Shown: positions 1-10,630, counted from the stretch's first letter. The stretch is DNA of 64,000 bases from Macrostomum hystrix (GCA_950097015.1 CATNEN010000037.1:1612001-1676000), one strand, 5' to 3'. The notes: generated by a model from the letters alone, not told the origin. Made by a program: numbers and translations.

Positions 1-170
1 AATATTTACCCAAGTAGCCATACAGTTCACAAGCTGGTCGCTCAGCAAACTCATCAAGCTCATGTTTATAAATTGCACTCATAAAATACTGGTAGCTCCA
101 TATAGCGGCACAATTCCTATAGAGCAGCATTCCTAGCAACACACCCGGAGTTTCATTCGAGACTTTAAGC

Positions 171-401
171 ATGCCATCCGGTAATCAAAATTCAAACAAC
201 AACTACGATGCGACCTCGCGGGCAATCACTGCCGGAGGCCGCAACGCCGCCAGCTCGGTGGAGATTCGCCGACTGCAACAGCAGGTCGAGGAGATGGAGC
301 GCAAGCTGGATCGAGATCTGGACGAGTTGAAGCGTTTCGGTCTGAGCCCGGCGACTAACGCCGGTACGATTGGCCTGAGGAAGCAACAGCAACAGACCTG
401 A
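171..401 (+). CDS. Small predicted coiled-coil protein (unrecognised)
   Basis: A 76-codon ORF begins at an ATG with A at -3 and ends in TGA. Residues 1-30 are polar and Asn/Ser/Ala-rich. Residues about 31-57 (VEIRRLQQQVEEMERKLDRD and the next few) have the heptad pattern of one short amphipathic coiled coil. The tail ends in a Q run. GC content and codon use look coding, unlike the AT-rich DNA that follows. An acceptor-like AG lies just before the ATG (ctttaag), so this may be the last exon of a gene starting left of the window, or the body of a trans-spliced or single-exon gene. No domain is recognised, so no function is proposed. AATAAA signals at 842 and 904 would give a 3' UTR of about 500 nt. 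Confidence 0.5.
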   Translation: MPSGNQNSNNNYDATSRAITAGGRNAASSVEIRRLQQQVEEMERKLDRDLDELKRFGLSPATNAGTIGLRKQQQQT

Positions 402-903
402 AAAAAGACTCAAAAGTGGTTCTTATCAACCTGAAAATATATAACTGTCACTGCAATTTTCTCTCCTAGAACAAAATGTCGCTCTTTTTAATTAATGCTC
501 TCATAACTCGCAACTCGCATCTCACACTATCATCTATATCCGCACATTGAGGATCTGATGAACTATGCACCAGAGAAGGTCCACAGAAGGTCCACAGATG
601 CAAACATGTGAACGTCGTATGGAATAAGTCTTAGCAGTGTAATAATCGAGTGCAGAGCATTTGCTGCAGCGAGTCCTCTGTGCCGCCTGATGTCGTCTTC
701 CACATCGGGAACCTATGCAGATTTGCCGATTTAGTTCGACTCCAGGAAGCGTGCAAGCTTGGTCATCCGCCCGTGAGATGTGAGACGTGAGATGCTCTTG
801 AATGTCGTCCAGTCTGAAACTCGGTCTTCAGGGAATCGACAAATAAATGGACAGGCCCGTCAATCGGCTGCTAGCCAGAACTTCTAGTTGTCAAGAACTG
901 CTT

Positions 904-909
904 AATAAA
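904..909 (+). terminator. Candidate polyadenylation signal (AATAAA)
   Basis: AATAAA lies about 500 nt after the stop at 401, with another at 842-847. It is the first plausible signal for the small ORF. The stretch 402-1250 between them and the MITE is non-coding, turns AT-rich after about 900 and shows nothing else. Confidence 0.35.
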
Positions 910-1250
910 GTACTTGTTAAGTGTTTCAATGGCTAGTTAACTTAGAATTCGCACCCGCTACCCCATGTTTGTGGTAAATAGTAAAATAGATTAAAATATT
1001 CTAGATCATATAGACTCTAGGCTTTATATAGACATCTAAGCCTAGACTCTAGGCTACGACTCTGAAGCAATGTAATTTGAGTTATCATATGTGACACGTA
1101 CTATGATGTACTAGTTTAATCAAAATAGAAGGGAGGATTTTTAAAAGGCGCGTAAAAAAGTTAAAAACTTAAAAAGTTAAAAAAGTAATGGTAGTAGCTG
1201 ATGTTCTAAAAATAATCTTTTGTGTATATTTTTGCTACATAGTTTTTCAC

Positions 1251-1578
1251 CCGTGTTGACAGAGATAGGGTCTAAGAAACAGTAATCGAACATGTGCGAC
1301 GGTCGCCTAATAGGCAACTCCGAACATGTTCTTTGTTCCGAGAACATGTTCTTTTAAATTAATAAGGCTACTTAATGTATTTTAATGAATTAATAACATG
1401 AAGAAAAAACCATGCCTTCCTTGGCATGAGGTCAACAAACAAGACAGAGTTAAACCCATACTATGTCTAGTATGGCTTAACACACACACATGGTTTCTCG
1501 GAACAAAGAACATGTTCGGAGTTGGCTATTAGGCGACCGTCGCGCATGTTCGATGTAGCCTAAGAGTCGTCAACACGG
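1251..1578. mobile_element. Foldback MITE with about 95-bp terminal inverted repeats
   Basis: The left end (CCGTGTTGAC, 1251) and right end (GTCAACACGG, to 1578) are inverted copies. The match continues inward for about 95 bp with few mismatches, through the CGACGGTCGCCTAATAG and GAACATGTTCTTTGTTCCGA blocks. The 328-bp element has no ORF. A small hairpin (CATGCC/GGCATG) sits near its centre. I see no clear target-site duplication, so the superfamily is left open. It lies about 360 bp upstream of the NHERF start codon. Confidence 0.75.
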
Positions 1579-1936
1579 CAGAGTTTTTTTAATGAATTAA
1601 CTGCATGTGCGTTTCTGAAGTCACGATAATTTATAGAACGCAACTTTAAACTAATATTTTCTAGGAACTCGTAAACGAAATAATGCATTGTGGTCTGGTC
1701 TTAGCTGTTCGCGAGCTGGCATTGGCACTTTTTTAAAGCTTGCTATGAGCTGCCTTTGACGTTTTGAACATTTGCACCAGAAATTTTCTCTTATTTTTCT
1801 TTGCTATCAAGTCATTAGTCAAGTTTCGCTGACTAGATTATTTTGTAAGTCTTTTTTATACAAAAATCTAGATAGACAGATTGACGAACAAGTCTTAATA
1901 CATGCACACAAGTTGCTTTCGGATAAAAAAATAAAT
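1579..1936 (+). promoter_or_regulatory. Upstream region / 5' UTR of NHERF
   Basis: AT-rich DNA between the MITE and the NHERF ATG. The NHERF frame stays open back to about 1772 but has no earlier in-frame ATG, so this is probably 5' UTR or promoter. No convincing TATA box is seen. Confidence 0.3.
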
Positions 1937-4367
1937 ATGGATATACCTGAAAATCAAAAGCCACGACTATGCATGCTGCGAAAATGGGACGATTTTGCTG
2001 GCTATGGATTTAACCTTCATGCAGAGAAGGGCAAAATAGGACAGTTTATAGGAAAAGTAGATCCTAATTCACCAGCAGCATTTGGAGGTCTTCAGTCAAA
2101 TGACATTCTTATTGAAGTTAATGGAATAAATGTAGGTGAGTAATCTAATACTGTCTTAAATTATTTGCTGTTTAAATGTAAGTAGTTGATACTTTAATAT
2201 ATTGACATTTAATTTTCTAATTTTTTTTCTCTGAGTAGTAATTTAAGGTATAAGTAATTAAACTATAACTTACAGAAAATTATGTTTTAGAAAAAAGTTT
2301 TTGAAATTTCAAAAATATTGTTTAAAAATCATCACAAAAGTTTAGGCCTAATATTTTTATTTCAATCTACAATGTCAAGTGTCAATGTAGTAAAAACTGA
2401 TTTGAAATCAGTAGTCATAGTTTAATATGTAATATATCATGACAGACATTTAGCTGGTATCAGCATCAGTAATCTACAAAAGCTGAAAACTGAGAAATTG
2501 AAATGTAAAAAAAATGATTGCTAATTTTATCTTTTGATATTAGATAGCATTTATTTTTATGGTGGTGCTTTATCTATTGCCCTAATTAATATATCTTCCT
2601 TGACTTTATTTTACAGAAATTTTTAACTTTAAACACAAGCAATAGTTAAAATAATCTAAATGACCCAATAAAATATTCTTGTTGTAAAGCTAGGATGTGC
2701 AAATTAAATTATGTTCAGTCTAAAATTTTAGATTTTTATTTTCAAATACCTACTTACTAGGGTTTATTAAATTACAACTCTGGTATTTAGCTGTGAGCTT
2801 TAATATTAAGCTGTCAGATCATTAATTTAATAATAGCTAGTAATAATAACTAGTAATATACTAGTAATTTTAGCACAAGCAGAATTTGTTATCTATATAA
2901 TCCCCTCTGGAATGGCAACATAAGCAGACAAAACTTTCCCCCTAGCTACAGAAACCAATGTCCCACAGCAGCACATAACCTGCAGCAGCAGCAGCAGCTA
3001 GAGAAAAATCATTTAATTTCAACAAAAAACGTTGACTCGAATTCACAAAGAATGAGTAGGAAAGCCACCTTTTATCGTTAATTATCGTTAAATCATTAGC
3101 CACCCCCACGCGCCGCCCTTCTGGCGTACCAGAGGACGCCACCCATCAGACAGTTGTCAGCCGGGTGAAATCTCTGCCAGATCGCGTCGACCTTTTCGTC
3201 AGCAGCCCGGAGGCATACAGCTACTGTCGGCAAGCCGGTCTGCAGCTCAGCTCCGCTATGCCGGGAGTGAAGCGTTGCGTCACACCAGACCGGCGACCCA
3301 CCGAGTCGGAGATGCTGACAACGCAGACCGACGACCAGGCCGTAGTGGAAGCGCCGACAGTGACGAAGTCCGAGGCATCGCCACATCGCGGTGATGTCAG
3401 CAATTCCTCCATGGAGTCGCAAAACAAAAAGTCGGTAAGTTGATTTCTAGAGTTGGAATTTCTCAACTTTATCCCCAACCGATCCATCTGCCTTTATACC
3501 TAACCCATTCACCTGTCTTTATCCACAACCCATTCACCTGTCTTTATCCACAACCCATTCCCCTGTCTTTATCCACAACCCATTCCCCTGTCTTTATCCA
3601 CAACCCATTCACCTGTCTTTATCAACAACCCATTCACCTGTCTTTATCAACAACCCATTCACCTGTCTTTATCAACAACCCATTCACCTGTCTTTATCCA
3701 CAACCCATTCACCTGTCTTTATCCACAACCCATTCACCTGTCTTTATCCACAACCCATTCACCTGTCTTTATCCACAATCCATTCACCTGTCTTTATCCA
3801 CAATCCATTCACCTGTCTTTATCCACAATCCATTCACCTGTCTTTATCCACAATCCATTCACCTGTCTTTATCCACAATCCATTCACCTGTCTTTATCCA
3901 CAATCCATTCACCTGTCTTTATCCACAATCCATTCACCTGTCTTTATCCACAATCCATTCACCTGTCTTTATCCACAATCCATTCACCTGTCTTTATCCA
4001 CAACCCATTCACCTGTCTTTATCCACAACCCATTCACCTGTCTTTATCCACAACCCATTTCCATGTCTTTATCCACAATCCATTCAACTGTCTTTATCTA
4101 CAACCCATTCACCTCTCTTTATCAACCACCCATTATCCTGTCTTTATCCAGCATCAACCAGCACAACCGGTGTCTGCGCCGTCCACATTTAAATCGGCGC
4201 CATCTCCCGAGCCTTCCACGGCGTCCAGCAAAGCCGGCGGTCCGGATCCGCTGGGCAACGTCAGCTTGGCGGAGATGCGCGCCCGGATAGGCCAGAATCG
4301 GCGAAATCGGGTAAAGATGAGCGCCGTCTCTTTCTCGGAAAAGTACAACGTTTTTCAATCGCTTTGA
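1937..4367 (+). CDS. NHERF: NHERF-type scaffold, one PDZ domain plus ERM-binding tail
   Basis: Three exons fit with matching phases: 1937-2135, 3133-3434 and 4152-4367 (TGA), giving about 238 residues. Exon 1 begins [18 protein letters not shown]. It holds the PDZ carboxylate-binding loop GYGFNLH and the core [13 protein letters not shown]...GGL...[12 protein letters not shown]. Exon 2 completes the PDZ with [20 protein letters not shown]; the NV-E-HQ-VVSR-K pattern is typical of NHERF/EBP50. A polar linker follows. Exon 3 ends [16 protein letters not shown], matching the NHERF C-terminal helix that binds ezrin/radixin/moesin FERM domains. Family role: links transporters and receptors to cortical actin under the plasma membrane. 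Vertebrate NHERF1 has two PDZ domains; only one is present here. Exon 1 is AT-rich while exons 2 and 3 are GC-rich. Intron 2 is almost entirely a minisatellite. Confidence 0.88.
3470..4150 (+). repeat. 25-bp minisatellite filling NHERF intron 2
   Basis: About 27 copies of a 25-bp unit containing CATTCACCTGTCTTTATCCA. Single-base variants (CCACAACC / CCACAATC / CAACAACC) are grouped in blocks. The array runs from about 35 nt after the donor (3435) to the acceptor, and the last partial unit itself supplies the pyrimidine tract and AG (CTGTCTTTATCCAG). Confidence 0.95.
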
Positions 4368-4483
4368 CGGCCCGCTTCGCTTACTAATAGTAGCCAGCGA
4401 TGCTTCGTGAAGCTAAATTTGCGTATTTCGAATTACGAATCGTTTTTTCCTTAGTCTGAGAAAGTTTGGGAAACTCAAATTCA

Positions 4484-4489
4484 AATAAA
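4484..4489 (+). terminator. NHERF polyadenylation signal
   Basis: AATAAA lies about 117 nt after the NHERF stop, followed by a T-rich stretch. The DNA from here to about 4960 is AT-rich and otherwise empty. Confidence 0.6.
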
Positions 4490-4959
4490 AATCATTTATG
4501 ATCTTCATTTGCGGTGATTTTTTGTTTATTTCTCTTTCCTTTCTACCTAAACTGATGTACTCGCATAGGAAGTCAATACTGTACATTTTAAGGATTTTAT
4601 CTATAAGGCACTAATCTCTGACATGGATTGTTTATTCTAACTGATAATGCAGTTCGACTCATCATTTTTTTTCGTTTTTCTTCTATTTTTGTGCTTAAAT
4701 CTGGCTGTTAAATTTCTAGTCAGCTGTGTACTTCGTATTATTTGCTCTATGAGTGCTTTTTTCTTATTGAAATTTATTTAACTCTAAGAGATTTTACCGC
4801 AGAGTCTGGCTCAGAAATAAATTTAGTAGTAAAAACAACCACTGAACCAGCTTTGACAGCAAATATATTTATTTCATTATATAACTATTCGTATACTTCG
4901 TATCTGTATGTTTTTTCTCTCATTTTCTGTATCATTTTGAGGATATATTCACGATTTCT

Positions 4960-5300
4960 AGGGAATATAATTCCGAGGAAGCATGATTTCGAGGAAACGT
5001 GATTTGGAGAAAAAAAGATTTCGAGGAAATATTATTTCAAGGAAAATTGATTTCGCAGAAATTTGATTTCGAGGAAATATGATTTCAAAGAAAAATGATT
5101 TTTAGGAAATATTATTTCGAGGAAACGTAATTTCAAGGAAATATGATTTCGAAGAAAAATGATACCCTGGATCAAAGATTCTGTGATTTTGGTACTTTGA
5201 AGAATTTTTATTCAGTAAATTGGGATTTAAGAAAACCGTGATTTCAAGAAATTCGGATTTCTAAGAAAAATGAATCCAAGGAATTGTGATTTCAATAAAT
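4960..5300. repeat. Degenerate 16-17-bp repeat (GATTTCGAGGAAATAT)
   Basis: About 20 poorly conserved copies of a GATTTC(G/A)AGGAAA(T) motif with indels. It looks like an old, decaying array, in contrast with the near-identical arrays elsewhere. Confidence 0.7.
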
Positions 5301-5402
5301 TAAGCTCTTATATTTGAGTAATCCCTGTCAAGTAATTAAGAATCTCATGAATTCGGATTGAGTTTAAATTTGTTAATATATTTATTAGCAGGTACTATTT
5401 GC

Positions 5403-5535
5403 AATGGTGAATCATGCATCCACCGTTTGGCGCCAGTCGACCCGCGACCAGCGAGAATATAATTCTGGTCATTCCGCTGACACCTGAGCACATACACCTG
5501 TTGGATACCTTACACAGGCACACAGGTGCAAGAGT
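5403..5535 (-). mobile_element. SINE family 2, 3' fragment
   Basis: The reverse strand matches the 3' part of the SINE at 57.4 kb: a TTTGGCG(A/C)C block, CCGCTGACACCTGAGCACA, and the CACAGGTG block. It is diverged and lacks the tRNA-like head. It would lie in the 3' UTR of the dispanin gene if the signal at 5381-5386 (AATAAA on the minus strand) is used. Confidence 0.6.
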
Positions 5536-5559
5536 AAGTCGAATCGTCAATCGACATCC

Positions 5560-6480
5560 TCAGCGTTGCGGCCTGACGTCTGCCCCGGCGTCGCTGTTGC
5601 CTCCGCCGCCGCGAAGGCTGCCGGCCTCTGTGAAGATTAGCGCCACCGCGGTCATGCTGCTGAGGATGCCGATAGCGTTCAGCCCGAGCGCCCAGCGACC
5701 GAGCCGGGCAGCCCTGGGGCCATCCCTGGCGAGCAGCAGGCGGTGGGAGCGCAGAGACAGGGCCACGGCGATGGAGCCCAGGAGGCAGTTGAAGCAAAGG
5801 CAGGTGATGAGCGACATGCCCAGGTAGGTTGTGCGCTGGGAGTTGCCAACAAGGATTCGGCGATCGTGCGATCCGAGCGTCGCCGAGAACGGCTGCCGAG
5901 TCTGCGGCGATTGGGGCGATTCGGCGATTTCCGGCTGCTCGATTTCTTCGCCGACATCGCCTCGGATTTCGCTGCCGCTTCCGGTTCCAGCTCCGCTTCC
6001 AGTTCCAGTTCCGCTTCCAGTTCCAGTTCCGCTTCCGGTTTTAGCTCCGCTTCCGGTTCCAGTTCCGATTCCGGTTCCAGCTCCGCTTCCGGTTCCAGTT
6101 CCGCTTCCAGTTTTAGCTCCGCTTCCGGTTCCAGTTCCGCTTCCGGTTTTAGCTCCGCTTCCGGTTCCAGCTCCGCTTCCGGTTCCAGTTCCGCTTCCGG
6201 TTTTAGCTCCGCTTCCGGTTCCAGCTCCGCTTCCGGTTCCAGTTCCGCTTCCGGTTCCAGTTCCGCTTCCAGTTTTAGCTCCGCTTCCGGTTCCAGTTCC
6301 GCTTCCGGTTTTAGCTCCGCTTCCGGTTCCAGCTCCGCTTCCGGTTCCGCTTTCAATTCCAGCTCCAATTTCCATGCTGCTCGAATTCGCAGTTCCAACT
6401 CCGGCTCCGCAGTTGGCAGCTATCTGCAGCCCTCTGTTCTGCAGTCTCTTTGGTGAGGCTAACAATTCTTGAATCTCCAT
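5560..6480 (-). CDS. Dispanin (CD225/IFITM-like) with N-terminal Gly-Thr-Ser repeat
   Basis: One uninterrupted 306-codon frame from ATG (6480) to TGA (5560). Residues about 40-160 are a low-complexity [12 protein letters not shown] tract encoded by a GC-rich minisatellite. An acidic, Pro/Ser/Gln linker follows. The C-terminal third has two hydrophobic segments, [20 protein letters not shown] and [19 protein letters not shown], joined by a short basic loop ([20 protein letters not shown]). The spacing, the Cys pair in segment 1, the basic ARxxGxxxxAR-type loop and the LN-IGI start of segment 2 match CD225/dispanin proteins. These are small two-pass or re-entrant membrane proteins; IFITMs and PRRTs are the best-known members. 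The exact subfamily and role cannot be read here. The ATG follows a run of A, and an acceptor or leader site upstream is not resolved. Confidence 0.8.
   Translation of the reverse strand: MEIQELLASPKRLQNRGLQIAANCGAGVGTANSSSMEIGAGIESGTGSGAGTGSGAKTGSGTGTGSGAKTGSGTGTGSGTGTGSGAGTGSGAKTGSGTGTGSGAGTGSGAKTGSGTGTGSGAKTGSGTGTGSGAGTGIGTGTGSGAKTGSGTGTGSGTGTGSGAGTGSGSEIRGDVGEEIEQPEIAESPQSPQTRQPFSATLGSHDRRILVGNSQRTTYLGMSLITCLCFNCLLGSIAVALSLRSHRLLLARDGPRAARLGRWALGLNAIGILSSMTAVALIFTEAGSLRGGGGNSDAGADVRPQR
5960..6365 (-). repeat. Coding 12/18-bp minisatellite inside the dispanin gene
   Basis: About 400 bp of repeats read on the plus strand as GGTTCCAGTTCCGCTTCC with variants (GGTTTTAGCTCC). Period lengths are multiples of 3 or 6, so the dispanin frame is kept throughout. 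Other frames on both strands are also open and give spurious ORFs. Confidence 0.9.
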
Positions 6481-6855
6481 TTTTTAAACGGGATTAAACG
6501 GGCGGAGGAATTCCCTGGAGATGCCTTGCGTGAGCCAGAAGAATCTGTAAGGAGCGAGACTGAGCTCTTATGTCTAGCAGCTGTCTTCGAGCATCATCCC
6601 GATTCGTCAGCCAGCCAATCTAGCTGTCTGCCCCTTCCCCTTGATCCAGTTGATTTCAATCCTGATTCAAAAGCTTTCCACAAGGCTGGCCCGTGAAGCT
6701 TTCATATTCATAATTAATTCAGAATTTTTTTAAAGTACATTTAAAAAAGAACGAAAACTTTCGCTTAGCTAAATGGCTTAGATTGAAACATTTAGGCATT
6801 CATTGTAGTTAAATTTGATTAATGTGTAATTATATTTTTACGGAAGATAAATTTA
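6481..6855. other. Non-coding gap upstream of the dispanin gene
   Basis: Presumed promoter or 5' UTR of the dispanin gene (minus strand), then AT-rich DNA. The plus-strand ORF 6469-6696 has no family features and is not accepted. No TATA box is recognised. Confidence 0.3.
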
Positions 6856-6859
6856 AGAT

Positions 6860-9296
6860 AAAATTGGACTGAGATACAGGGAGTGAGATAGAGGGACTGA
6901 GATAGAGGGACTGAGACAGAGGGACTGAGATAGAGGGAATGAGATAGAGGGACTGAGATAGAGGGACTGAGATAGAGGGACTGAGATAGAGGGACTGAGA
7001 TAGAGGGACTGAGATTGAGGGACTGAGACAGAGGGACTGAGATAGAGGGACTGAGATAGAGGGACTGAGATAGAGGGACTGAGACAGAGGGACTGAGACA
7101 GAGGGACTGAGATAGAGGGAATGAGATAGAGGGACTGAGATAGAGGGACTGAGATAGAGGGACTGAGATAGAGGGACTGAGATAGAGGGACTGAGATTGA
7201 GGGACTGAGACAGAGGGACTGAGACAGAGGGTCTGAGATAGAGGGATTGAGATAGAGGGACTGGAATAGAGGGACTGAGATAGAGGGTCTGGGATAGAGG
7301 GTCTGAGATAGAGGGACTGAGACAGAGGGACTGAGATAGAGTGTCTGAGATAGAGGGACTGAGATAGAGGGACTGAGATTGAGGGACTGAGATTGAGGGA
7401 CTGAGATAGAGGGACTGAGATAGAGGGACTGAGACAGAGGGACTGGGATAGAGGGACTGAGATAGAGGGACTGAGACAGAGGGACTGAGACAGAGGGTCT
7501 GAGATAGAGGGACTGGGATAGAGGGACTGAGATTGAGGGTCTGAGATAGATAGAGGGACTGGGATAGAGGGACTGAGATTGAGGGTCTGAGATAGAGGGT
7601 CTGAGATAGAAGGACTGAGATAGAGAGTCTGAGATAGATAGAGGGTCTGAGATAGATAGAGGGACTGAGACAGAGGGACTGAGACAGAGGGACTGAGATA
7701 GAGGGACTGAGATAGAGGGACTGGGATAGAGGGACTGAGATAGAGGGTCTGAGATAGACAGAAGGACTGAGATAGACAGAGGGACTGAGATAGACAGAGG
7801 GACTGAGATAGAAGGACTGAGATAGAGGGACTGAGATAGAGGGACTGAGATAGACAGAGGGACTGAGATAGATAGAAGGACTGAGATAGAGGGACTGAGA
7901 CAGAGGGACTGAGATAGATAGAGGGACTGAGATTGAGGGACTGAGACAGAGGGACTGAGACAGAGGGTCTGAGATAGAGGGATTGAGATAGAGGGACTGG
8001 AATAGAGGGACTGAGATAGAGGGTCTGGGATAGAGGGTCTGAGATAGAGGGACTGAGACAGAGGGACTGAGATAGAGTGTCTGAGATAGAGGGACTGAGA
8101 TAGAGGGACTGAGATTGAGGGACTGAGATTGAGGGACTGAGATAGAGGGACTGAGATAGAGGGACTGAGACAGAGGGACTGGGATAGAGGGACTGAGATA
8201 GAGGGACTGAGACAGAGGGACTGAGACAGAGGGTCTGAGATAGAGGGACTGAGATAGAGGGACTGAGATTGAGGGACTGAGACAGAGGGACTGAGATAGA
8301 GGGACTGAGATAGAGGGACTGAGATAGAGGGACTGAGACAGAGGGACTGAGACAGAGGGACTGAGATAGAGGGAATGAGATAGAGGGACTGAGATAGAGG
8401 GACTGAGATAGAGGGACTGAGATAGAGGGACTGAGATAGAGGGACTGAGATTGAGGGACTGAGACAGAGGGACTGAGACAGAGGGTCTGAGATAGAGGGA
8501 TTGAGATAGAGGGACTGGAGTAGAGGGACTGAGATAGAGGGTCTGGGATAGAGGGTCTGAGATAGAGGGACTGAGACAGAGGGACTGAGATAGAGTGTCT
8601 GAGATAGAGGGACTGAGATAGAGGGACTGAGATTGAGGGACTGAGATTGAGGGACTGAGATAGAGGGACTGAGATAGAGGGACTGAGACAGAGGGACTGG
8701 GATAGAGGGACTGAGATAGAGGGACTGAGACAGAGGGACTGAGACAGAGGGTCTGAGATAGAGGGACTGGGATAGAGGGACTGAGATTGAGGGTCTGAGA
8801 TAGATAGAGGGACTGGGATAGAGGGACTGAGATTGAGGGTCTGAGATAGAGGGTCTGAGATAGAAGGACTGAGATAGAGAGTCTGAGATAGATAGAGGGT
8901 CTGAGATAGATAGAGGGACTGAGACAGAGGGACTGAGACAGAGGGACTGAGATAGAGGGACTGAGATAGAGGGACTGGGATAGAGGGACTGAGATAGAGG
9001 GTCTGAGATAGACAGAAGGACTGAGATAGACAGAGGGACTGAGATAGACAGAGGGACTGAGATAGAAGGACTGAGATAGAGGGACTGAGATAGAGGGACT
9101 GAGATAGACAGAGGGACTGAGATAGATAGAAGGACTGAGATAGAGGGACTGAGATAGACAGAGGGACTGAGATAGATAGAAGGACTGAGATAGAGGGACT
9201 GAGATAGATAGAAGGACTGAGATAGAGGGACTGAGATAGACAGAGGGACTGAGATAGACAGAGGGACTGAGATAGACAGAGGGACTGAGATAGAAC
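6860..9296. repeat. 2.4-kb, 14-bp-unit array with higher-order structure
   Basis: About 170 copies of GAGATAGAGGGACT with point variants (GACAGAG, GATTGAG, GGGTCT) and occasional 4-bp GATA insertions. The order of variants repeats at long range: the block around 7227-7850 recurs around 8480-9110, an offset of about 1.25 kb, and part of it also near 7960-8230. This implies segmental duplication after unit amplification. All three minus-strand frames are open for over 800 codons only because the unit lacks stop codons. Confidence 0.97.
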
Positions 9297-9299
9297 AAG

Positions 9300-10030
9300 G
9301 AAACAAAACACTAGACTTTGATTTCCCTGGATACACAGTGGGATCGAAACAGACAGTGGTTCTGAGGTTGACATTGATTTCAAGGGTCGTCAGTAAGCCA
9401 TTTAGATGCCTCTGACTAGCACCCTGGAGCTGTGTGACCCTCTCCTATGTTGAGCATGAATCTCAAACACCCACCCACCCGCCCACTCTCTCAGTGACAG
9501 CAGCTACGTGACTTTCTACCCCGGATATTTTTTTTAGAATTTCTCCCACTTTCTTTTCTCACTCGCAATGGGATCGATGGTGAGTGTTCGATTCGTCTGG
9601 GAGAAAAAATTTCAATTCCAGAGCTAACCAAAGCCAGAGGCGCCAATACAAATAAGTGGGTATGCATGATACGAATGAAATCATCATATATGCATGCATT
9701 AAATTCCCTTATTTACATGCTATATGATGCTGTCTCTTGCTTTGCGTTGCTGTCATTATTTTCTTGCCTCGTATCGCGACCAAATAGTCGTAGTTCTTCA
9801 CACAGAATATTCAATAAATATTTATAACTCGAAAAGAAACTCAGATTCGCAGAAAAGTTTTCCAGATTTTCTTAATTATTTAAGGCATTATCTGTCTTTT
9901 TTGCGAAAGAATTTTCGGAGCCAGCAAAAGTCGATTTTTTTGCAAGCATTCTAGTTTGTTGCAGGACTCTGGTGTGGTGGAAATATTTCTGATTGATTGG
10001 CTGGTGGAGACTAAAATCACGGATTGATGT
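9300..10030. other. Non-coding spacer
   Basis: Mixed-composition DNA with a short C-rich CCCACCCACCCGCCCA run near 9470. No ORF has family features and nothing else is recognised. Confidence 0.3.
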
Positions 10031-10275
10031 AACAGCGAGCCTGTAGTCCTGTAGTTACAGCTTCGGGAATCGGACCGATTGGTCGGGAGTTCGAATCTCA
10101 GACCAAGGGAAAAAAATTCTGTACTTTGAGCAACACACTTAATTCACGACAGGATTGGTTACCTGCATCTGCTGGGGAACAAACTTGGATAGAATATGCG
10201 TGGCAGCCCCCAGTCCATGGACTGTGCTGTGCCATTGGTTGTGCATGCATCTGGCCCTAATGGGCTACGTGTGAT
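10030..10275 (+). mobile_element. SINE family 1 copy (tRNA-derived)
   Basis: A diverged tRNA-like head with a B-box-like GGGAGTTCGAATCTC, then the family body (GAGCAACACACTTAATTC, CCCAGTCCATGGACTG). It ends near CTGGCCCTAATGGGC. Copies at 16.5 and 27.7 kb share these blocks. The head is too decayed to be a working tRNA gene. Confidence 0.75.
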
Positions 10276-10294
10276 TTATTTCTTCATCCGGGAA

Positions 10295-10545
10295 TTCCAT
10301 TGGCGGGAATCCATTGGCGGGAATTCCTTGGCGGGAATCCATTGGCGGGAATTCCTTGGCGGGAATTCCTTGGCGGGAATTCCTTGGCGGGAATTCCTTG
10401 GCGGGAATTCGATGGGCGGGAATCCATGGCGTGAATTTTTATTGGTGGGAACCCATGGCGGGAATTCCATAAGCGGGAATTCCATAAGCGGGAATTCCAT
10501 AAGCGGAAATTCCATTCGCGGGAGTTCGATTGGCGGGATTTACCA
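10295..10545. repeat. 14-15-bp array (TTGGCGGGAATTCC)
   Basis: About 17 copies, the right half being a variant CATAAGCGGGAATT. Many copies contain GGAATTCC, which carries an EcoRI palindrome. It lies just downstream of the 3' end of the DUF3105 gene. Confidence 0.9.
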
Positions 10546-10624
10546 GCAGGTGTTTAGTATTAAAAGAAAGTAATAAATTAAAAGCCGAATCTATTAAAAT
10601 AGATTCCAACACCAGTTTACAATA

Positions 10625-10630
10625 TTTATT
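10625..10630 (-). terminator. Polyadenylation signal of the DUF3105 gene
   Basis: Minus-strand AATAAA (TTTATT on plus) lies 53 nt after the stop codon at 10685-10683, ideal spacing for a short 3' UTR. Confidence 0.55.

Noticed and set aside
6819-9383. Minus-strand ORFs over 820 codons (Ser/Leu/Pro/Gln repeats)
   Set aside because: All three frames are open because the 14-bp unit has no stop codon and cycles through frames. There is no start context, domain or non-repetitive core. The same reasoning removes the long ORFs at 12.3-13.4, 15.6-16.5, 26.1-27.1, 29.1-30.5, 35.9-37.2, 38.0-38.8, 47.0-50.8, 53.9-55.5, 55.6-56.9, 58.1-59.5 and 59.7-61.7 kb, apart from true exon parts at their edges.
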